37,908 nucleotides of DNA from Bacteroidetes bacterium 24-39-8 (GTDB taxonomy: Bacteria > Bacteroidota > Bacteroidia > Chitinophagales > Chitinophagaceae). Location of the stretch: the NCBI GenBank assembly GCA_002256765.1, contig NCHJ01000014.1, positions 1 through 37,908 of the forward strand, written 5' to 3'. Below are positions 34,116-37,908 of the stretch, in pieces. A program made the translations under genes and the position numbers. Within the stretch, counting starts at the first letter, position 1, and each line of letters begins with the position of its first letter. The notes under the pieces were generated by a model, which saw only the letters and a program-made list of their open reading frames with translations, did no database searches and had not been told where the DNA came from.

Positions 34116-35375
34116 TTATTGCCACAGCATATAAAAAGGCACGGCCCAAAGGTTAGTACCAAAGGGGACTACTTCTTTTCCTGCGTATAAAACAATACCT
34201 CCTATAAAATCCTTACCCGTAAGTTCTGCAAACACTTGAATACCCTTAAAGTCATTCATAGAAAGTGATTCAGATTTCTTTACTTCAATGGCAAAAACAG
34301 ATCCATCAGGTTTCTCCAATATAAAATCAACTTCTTTACCATCGCTGGTTCTAAAATGATACAACCCTGTATTAATCTTAGAATTATTTAATTGCTTTAA
34401 AATTTCTGTAGCTATATAGTTCTCTAGAATATGTTTAAATAGATCAGGTTTATTAATGGCAATATCTGAAAGGCTAAGGTCTAACATATGACAGAGCAGG
34501 CATGTATCAATCATATACCCCTTTGGAGCTTTAACCAATCGTTTGCCAATATTTCTATGCCATGGATTAATATTAAATGTCAGAAACATCATTTGCAAAA
34601 TATGGCGATAGGTTTTTGTAGTAACCGATGTTAGTCCTATTTCACGGGCAATATCTGAATCATTCAATAATCCTCCGGCCCTTGCGGCCAAGATGCGTAA
34701 GAGCTGAGGTAAAACAGCACTTTTTTCTAATTCAGCAATTTGTTTAACGTCTCTTTGAAGTATGGTTGTAATATAACTATCCATCCATATTGTTCTTTCG
34801 GCTTCTGGCTTTTGATGAATTTCAGGGAACCCAGCTAATTGTATTGCATCTACTAATTTAATACCTCTATCAGAAATGCCATTGAAGTCAAATTGCATCA
34901 ATCGCGCAAGCCCGTTACCCATTCCTTGACTAGCTTCTGCAGTTGTAAATGGGTATAAAGTAAGTACGTTCATCCTACCTACTAAAGGGTCTGACAATTT
35001 TGGTAAAGACAGAATATTTGCAGATCCTGTTAACAAGAAATTTCCATTAATTAGCCCTTTGTCCGCCAATCTATCTTCATCAACCACCACTTTCAAAGCC
35101 CTAAAAAGATCCGGAACCATTTGAACTTCATCAATTATCAAAGGTTTTGGATAGGCTTCCAAAAAAGCTTCTGGAGCAGCAGTTGCCGCTGCCATTGCCG
35201 TGGGCCTGTCAAAAGTAACATAGGAGGCAGAAGCTCCATCGCGTCCAATTTGGGATGCAATTTGGTGAACCAAAGTGCTTTTACCAGTCTGTCTTGCCCC
35301 ATTTAAAAACACCACGGGGCTTAGTCTTAAAGCCTCTAAAAGTTGGGGTTTGATATGACGGGGAATTCTATTCAC
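34116..35375 (-). CDS. AAA ATPase with DUF4143 domain (first of two)
   Basis: 419 residues starting with GTG at 35375; an in-frame TGA upstream and no nearby ATG make this start likely. Walker A GARQTGKST is at 26-34 and Walker B LIIDEVQ at 79-85. A C-terminal DUF4143 region ends in a nuclease-like segment, HFRTSDGKEVDFILEKPDG followed by AIEVKKS, which has the D/E-x-K spacing of PD-(D/E)xK folds. Function is unknown; these ATPases are common, often multi-copy and horizontally spread. It lies between convergent yqgE and the second palindrome-array element. A different member of the same family starts at 36794. Confidence 0.88.
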   Translation of the reverse strand: MNRIPRHIKPQLLEALRLSPVVFLNGARQTGKSTLVHQIASQIGRDGASASYVTFDRPTAMAAATAAPEAFLEAYPKPLIIDEVQMVPDLFRALKVVVDEDRLADKGLINGNFLLTGSANILSLPKLSDPLVGRMNVLTLYPFTTAEASQGMGNGLARLMQFDFNGISDRGIKLVDAIQLAGFPEIHQKPEAERTIWMDSYITTILQRDVKQIAELEKSAVLPQLLRILAARAGGLLNDSDIAREIGLTSVTTKTYRHILQMMFLTFNINPWHRNIGKRLVKAPKGYMIDTCLLCHMLDLSLSDIAINKPDLFKHILENYIATEILKQLNNSKINTGLYHFRTSDGKEVDFILEKPDGSVFAIEVKKSESLSMNDFKGIQVFAELTGKDFIGGIVLYAGKEVVPFGTNLWAVPFYMLWQ

Positions 35376-35379
35376 TTTG

Positions 35380-35387
35380 CAAATATA
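35380..35387 (-). promoter_or_regulatory. -7 promoter box of the first DUF4143 ATPase gene
   Basis: TATATTTG (minus strand) ends 4 bases before the GTG start. TTTA, one base off TTTG, lies 20 bases upstream of it. The closeness to the start codon again implies a leaderless transcript. Confidence 0.45.
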
Positions 35388-35515
35388 AGCTATTGTTTTA
35401 AATAATTTAAAGAATCATTTTAAATTTGCAAGAAATTGGCGCCGTTCCGGGAGGGTGCACCAATCAGTGAGAAGTGACTCTAGGACTGAGTATGTTAGAG
35501 GCAAAACCGTACTTG

Positions 35516-35700
35516 CTTTTTCGATTTTTAAAAAAGCCCCGTTTTTATACTTGTTCTAGTATAAAAACGACCCTTCTATTTTATACACGTTCTAGTATAA
35601 AAATCACCCAAGAATTATACTTGTTCTAGTATAAAAAAATACCCCCTGATTTATACTTGTTCTAGTATAAAAACGGCCTTAAATTTAATTTCTGAAAAAG
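35516..35700 (-). repeat. MITE-like palindrome-array element, copy 2 (four units, inverted)
   Basis: The element is bounded by CTTTTTCG (35516-35523) and TGAAAAAG (35693-35700). Four 18-bp palindromes of the type TATACTTGTTCTAGTATA lie at 35546-35563, 35582-35599, 35616-35633 and 35652-35669 (steps 36, 34, 36). Read on the minus strand it aligns with copy 1 along its whole length: the left end (TTTTTCnGAAA), the first spacer (AAATCAGGGG), the variant unit with ACGTG followed by TATAAAATAGAAGGG, and the right end (TCGAAAAA). Copy 1 has one extra internal unit. Confidence 0.85.
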
Positions 35701-35732
35701 TATATACACTTGAGGGATTAATAGACATTGCA

Positions 35733-35824
35733 GTGGAGGTGGATTGGGTGGCCGCGAGATCGGGGTAGTGACGGTGAGATCATGTGTCCGCTGGTCAGTG
35801 TGATTTGGTGGAGGTGGATTGGGT
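35733..35824. repeat. 17-bp direct repeat in the gap beside element copy 2
   Basis: GTGGAGGTGGATTGGGT occurs identically at 35733-35749 and 35808-35824 (75-base step) in a G-rich stretch with no gene. The following GGCCGCGAGATCGGGGTAG loosely resembles the GC-rich dispersed element. Apart from the two repeat types, the 519-base gap 35376-35894 shows nothing else. Confidence 0.7.
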
Positions 35825-35894
35825 AGGTGCGGGCAGGTTGGTTGGCCGGGGGCCGATGTAATAAGTGACTGTAAGTTCAGGTGGCCGGGGCTGT

Positions 35895-36704
35895 TTATTC
35901 TTCTTTTTTAGTAGCGCCTTTAATTCCTCTCCAAGCATATATCAAACTCCAATTCAACTCCTTACTCGCTTCAAAGGGATGGAGTATAAGATAGGTTTCC
36001 GCATCGCGGATGCGATCATCGGTGAGTGGGTGGGTGCTCAAAAAAGAAATCTGCGGCATGCCGTTTTCCTCGTCTACGTCTTTCAAGGTTTGCATGAGGG
36101 CTAGCATTCCCTTGGGGTCAACTTTATTCCTTTCCATGATCATCATGCCTTCCCTATCGGCTTCAGCCTCTAATTGTCTGGAATAATGCAGCTCTCGCAA
36201 AGCGTTGGCATTGCCTATGACAAACTGAGAAATGCCACCGCTAGAGCGGGTTAAAAAAGACAGGAGAAATCCGGTGCTCATAGATTCCAAAATATTGTGG
36301 AGACTATGGCGCTTGTTAATATGCGATGCCTCATGCCCCAATAAAGCCACAAGGGATTCTGGCTTATACAATTTTTCTAACAGACCTGAATTCACCACAA
36401 TATGCCCACCGGGCATGGCAAAAGCGTTTACTTCTTCTGCATTGACCACCGTAACCTTTATGGGATAATTTCTAGAGAGTTTTAATTGATTGGCAAAATC
36501 CTGTATGGCATTGGTAGCCGTTTGATTGATTTCTTGGTTGGCCACCCACTGATGGTATAATTCATTTCCCATGGTAATTTCCCGATCTTCTGAGACAAAC
36601 TTAATAGCAATGCTGGGAAACACGTATACAAATAGAAAATAAGCGGCAATCAGCACACCAATCATGCCGGCTAAGAGTAGATAGACTTTTTTGTTAGATT
36701 TCAT
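35895..36704 (-). CDS. M48-family zinc metallopeptidase (membrane-anchored)
   Basis: 269 residues from the ATG at 36704 (a TTG at 36710 also opens the frame). A hydrophobic N-terminal helix (about 7-30) anchors it. The zinc site HEASH is at 124-128, a third ligand is in LEAEADREG (about 178-186), and AMPGGHIVVNSGLLE precedes the site, all typical of Oma1/BepA/YggG-like M48 peptidases. STHPLTDDRIRD near residue 230 is the usual family end motif. These proteases handle envelope protein quality control. It is divergent from the second DUF4143 ATPase across a long dyad. Confidence 0.9.
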   Translation of the reverse strand: MKSNKKVYLLLAGMIGVLIAAYFLFVYVFPSIAIKFVSEDREITMGNELYHQWVANQEINQTATNAIQDFANQLKLSRNYPIKVTVVNAEEVNAFAMPGGHIVVNSGLLEKLYKPESLVALLGHEASHINKRHSLHNILESMSTGFLLSFLTRSSGGISQFVIGNANALRELHYSRQLEAEADREGMMIMERNKVDPKGMLALMQTLKDVDEENGMPQISFLSTHPLTDDRIRDAETYLILHPFEASKELNWSLIYAWRGIKGATKKEE

Positions 36705-36730
36705 GTGCAAAAAGCATATTGGTCAATAAA

Positions 36731-36782
36731 AGTGTGGTGTAACTACATTTATTCGTACGAATTTATGTATTTTTACTACACT
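36731..36782. promoter_or_regulatory. 52-bp imperfect palindrome centred on ATTCGTACGAAT
   Basis: The perfect 12-bp core ATTCGTACGAAT (36751-36762) sits at the centre of a dyad in which about 20 of 26 positions per arm are complementary; arms start AGTGTGGTG and end CTACACT. It lies 26 bases from the M48 start and 11 bases from the ATPase start, in the middle of a divergent promoter gap. An operator serving both genes is likely. Confidence 0.6.
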
Positions 36783-36793
36783 AAATACTAGTT

Positions 36794-37908
36794 ATGAAAA
36801 GAATTGCCTATCAACAGTTGGTTGATTGGAAAAATAGCCCCAATAGAAAACCCTTGATTCTCAGGGGAGCTAGACAGGTTGGCAAAACCTGGCTGATGAA
36901 GGAGTTTGGCAAAAATGAGTTTAACCAATTGGTTTATATCAATTTTGAAGCATCCAAGCAAATTCATACTATTTTCCAACAGGGCTTTGAGATTCCAAGA
37001 ATTTTACTAGCCCTTAGTATAGAAACAGGAATCAGTATCCAACTTGAATCAGCATTAATTGTTTTTGACGAAATTCAAGAATGTCCTGCGGCATTGACTT
37101 CTCTAAAGTATTTTCAAGAGAATGCCCCTCAAATTGCCATCATTGCTGCTGGCTCCTTGTTAGGGGTTGCCATGCATGCCAATCAATCCTTTCCTGTGGG
37201 CAAAGTTAACTTCTTAGATCTTTATCCCATGAATTTTCAAGAGTTCCTTTTAGCAAATAAACAGGAAGCGCTGGTTCAATTATTGAAAACAATGGATTGG
37301 GAAATGATGAACAGTTTCAAAGACAAATTAATCACCCAATTAAAACAATATTATTTTATTGGAGGAATGCCAGAAGTGGTGAGCAGTTTTGTTCAACACA
37401 ATGATTTTACTATAGCAAGATCCATTCAAGAAACCATATTAAATGCCTACGAACAAGACTTTTCAAAACACGCACCCAACCAAATAGTACCTAGAATTAG
37501 AATGGTTTGGCAATCCATTACAGCACAATTAGCAAAGGAAAACAGCAAGTTTCTATATAGCAGTTTAAGAACAGGAGCCAGAGCAAAAGATTTTGAATTA
37601 GCATTAGCATGGTTGAGTGATGCTGGCTTGGTACATAAGGTTACCAGAATTAGCAAACCCAATATTCCCTTATCGGCTTATGAAGACCTAAATGATTTTA
37701 AGTTGTATTTGCATGATACCGGCTTACTATCTGCCATGGGCAAGATTGACCCAAAAACCATATTGCAAAACAATGAATTATTTCAAGAATTTAAAGGGTC
37801 ACTCACAGAACAATTTTGCCTACAACAACTAAAAAGCTTGGGTATCAAGCCCTATTATTGGACCATTCCACAATCTATGGCTGAAGTAGATTTTGTGATT
37901 CAATTGGA
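36794..37908 (+). CDS. AAA ATPase with DUF4143 domain (second), 3'-truncated by window end
   Basis: 371 codons are readable from the ATG at 36794 with no stop before the window end. Walker A GARQVGKTW (about 25-33) and Walker B ALIVFDEIQE (about 92-101) are followed by AAGSLLGVA and by FPVGKV(N)F with LYPMNFQEF, the standard segments of this ATPase family. The C-terminal half holds YFIGGMPEVV and the DUF4143-type LYLHDTGLL; the visible end AEVDFVIQ is the acidic part of the putative nuclease-like motif. It belongs to a different subgroup from the 34116-35375 protein (little identity outside motifs). Function is unknown. The dyad at 36731-36782 lies right upstream. Confidence 0.88.
   Translation, partial: MKRIAYQQLVDWKNSPNRKPLILRGARQVGKTWLMKEFGKNEFNQLVYINFEASKQIHTIFQQGFEIPRILLALSIETGISIQLESALIVFDEIQECPAALTSLKYFQENAPQIAIIAAGSLLGVAMHANQSFPVGKVNFLDLYPMNFQEFLLANKQEALVQLLKTMDWEMMNSFKDKLITQLKQYYFIGGMPEVVSSFVQHNDFTIARSIQETILNAYEQDFSKHAPNQIVPRIRMVWQSITAQLAKENSKFLYSSLRTGARAKDFELALAWLSDAGLVHKVTRISKPNIPLSAYEDLNDFKLYLHDTGLLSAMGKIDPKTILQNNELFQEFKGSLTEQFCLQQLKSLGIKPYYWTIPQSMAEVDFVIQL

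Noticed and set aside
31724-35700. Composite transposon carrying the kinase, yqgE and ATPase genes
   Set aside because: The flanking elements are inverted and similar, but there is no transposase, no clear target-site duplication, and yqgE is normally a core gene. Mobility of the whole segment is not supported.

Overview
The window reads as chromosomal DNA of a Bacteroidota bacterium, most likely Chitinophagales/Chitinophagaceae. The reasons are the gene order and protein variants of the cell-division cluster, AT-rich non-coding DNA, -7-like boxes of the TAnnTTTG type, and few Shine-Dalgarno-like sites. No rRNA, tRNA or CRISPR array was recognised.

Layout. 3-2987 (+): the 3' end of a DUF4337-like membrane protein, then three tandem DUF4239-like (bestrophin-like) membrane protein paralogues closed by a strong hairpin. 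3058-3339: a pyrimidine-rich tandem repeat. 3340-10272 (-): a four-gene block of a membrane histidine kinase, a BcsB-like exported and anchored protein, a processive-type GT2 glycosyltransferase with a GspE/MshE-like N-terminal domain, and a multi-spanning membrane protein. It looks like an exopolysaccharide synthase locus that is not the standard cellulose operon. 10473-12213 (+): an ABC-2 exporter pair. 12239-13171 (-): a TIGR01777-type epimerase.

13278-29650 (-) is the division and cell wall (dcw) cluster, transcribed mraZ-rsmH-ftsL-ftsI-murE-mraY-murD-ftsW-murG-murC-ftsQ-ftsA-ftsZ. Genes overlap or lie close together except at two points, ftsL/ftsI and mraY/murD, where arrays of a purine-rich (mRNA sense) AGAGTGA-type repeat follow the stop codon directly. 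A third array follows the stop of the polysaccharide membrane gene in the same orientation. murF and ddl are absent. A rho-independent terminator closes the cluster after ftsZ. Upstream of mraZ are four MraZ-box-like repeats at 10-bp spacing, two perfect DnaA-box consensus sites in opposite orientations, and two further MraZ-box-like decamers facing the divergent queA.

29948-37908 is accessory in character: queA, an orphan HigA-type antitoxin with what may be a 13-codon relic of higB, an orphan sensor kinase, an AlgH/YqgE protein, two different AAA/DUF4143 ATPases (the second cut by the window end) and an M48 metallopeptidase. The kinase-yqgE-ATPase segment lies between two inverted copies of a MITE-like element (31724-31942 and 35516-35700). 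These have short terminal inverted repeats and contain 5 and 4 copies of an 18-bp palindrome with a 34-36 bp period. This paired palindrome-array element, the stop-codon-adjacent heptamer arrays and the MraZ/DnaA control region are the most unusual structures in the window.
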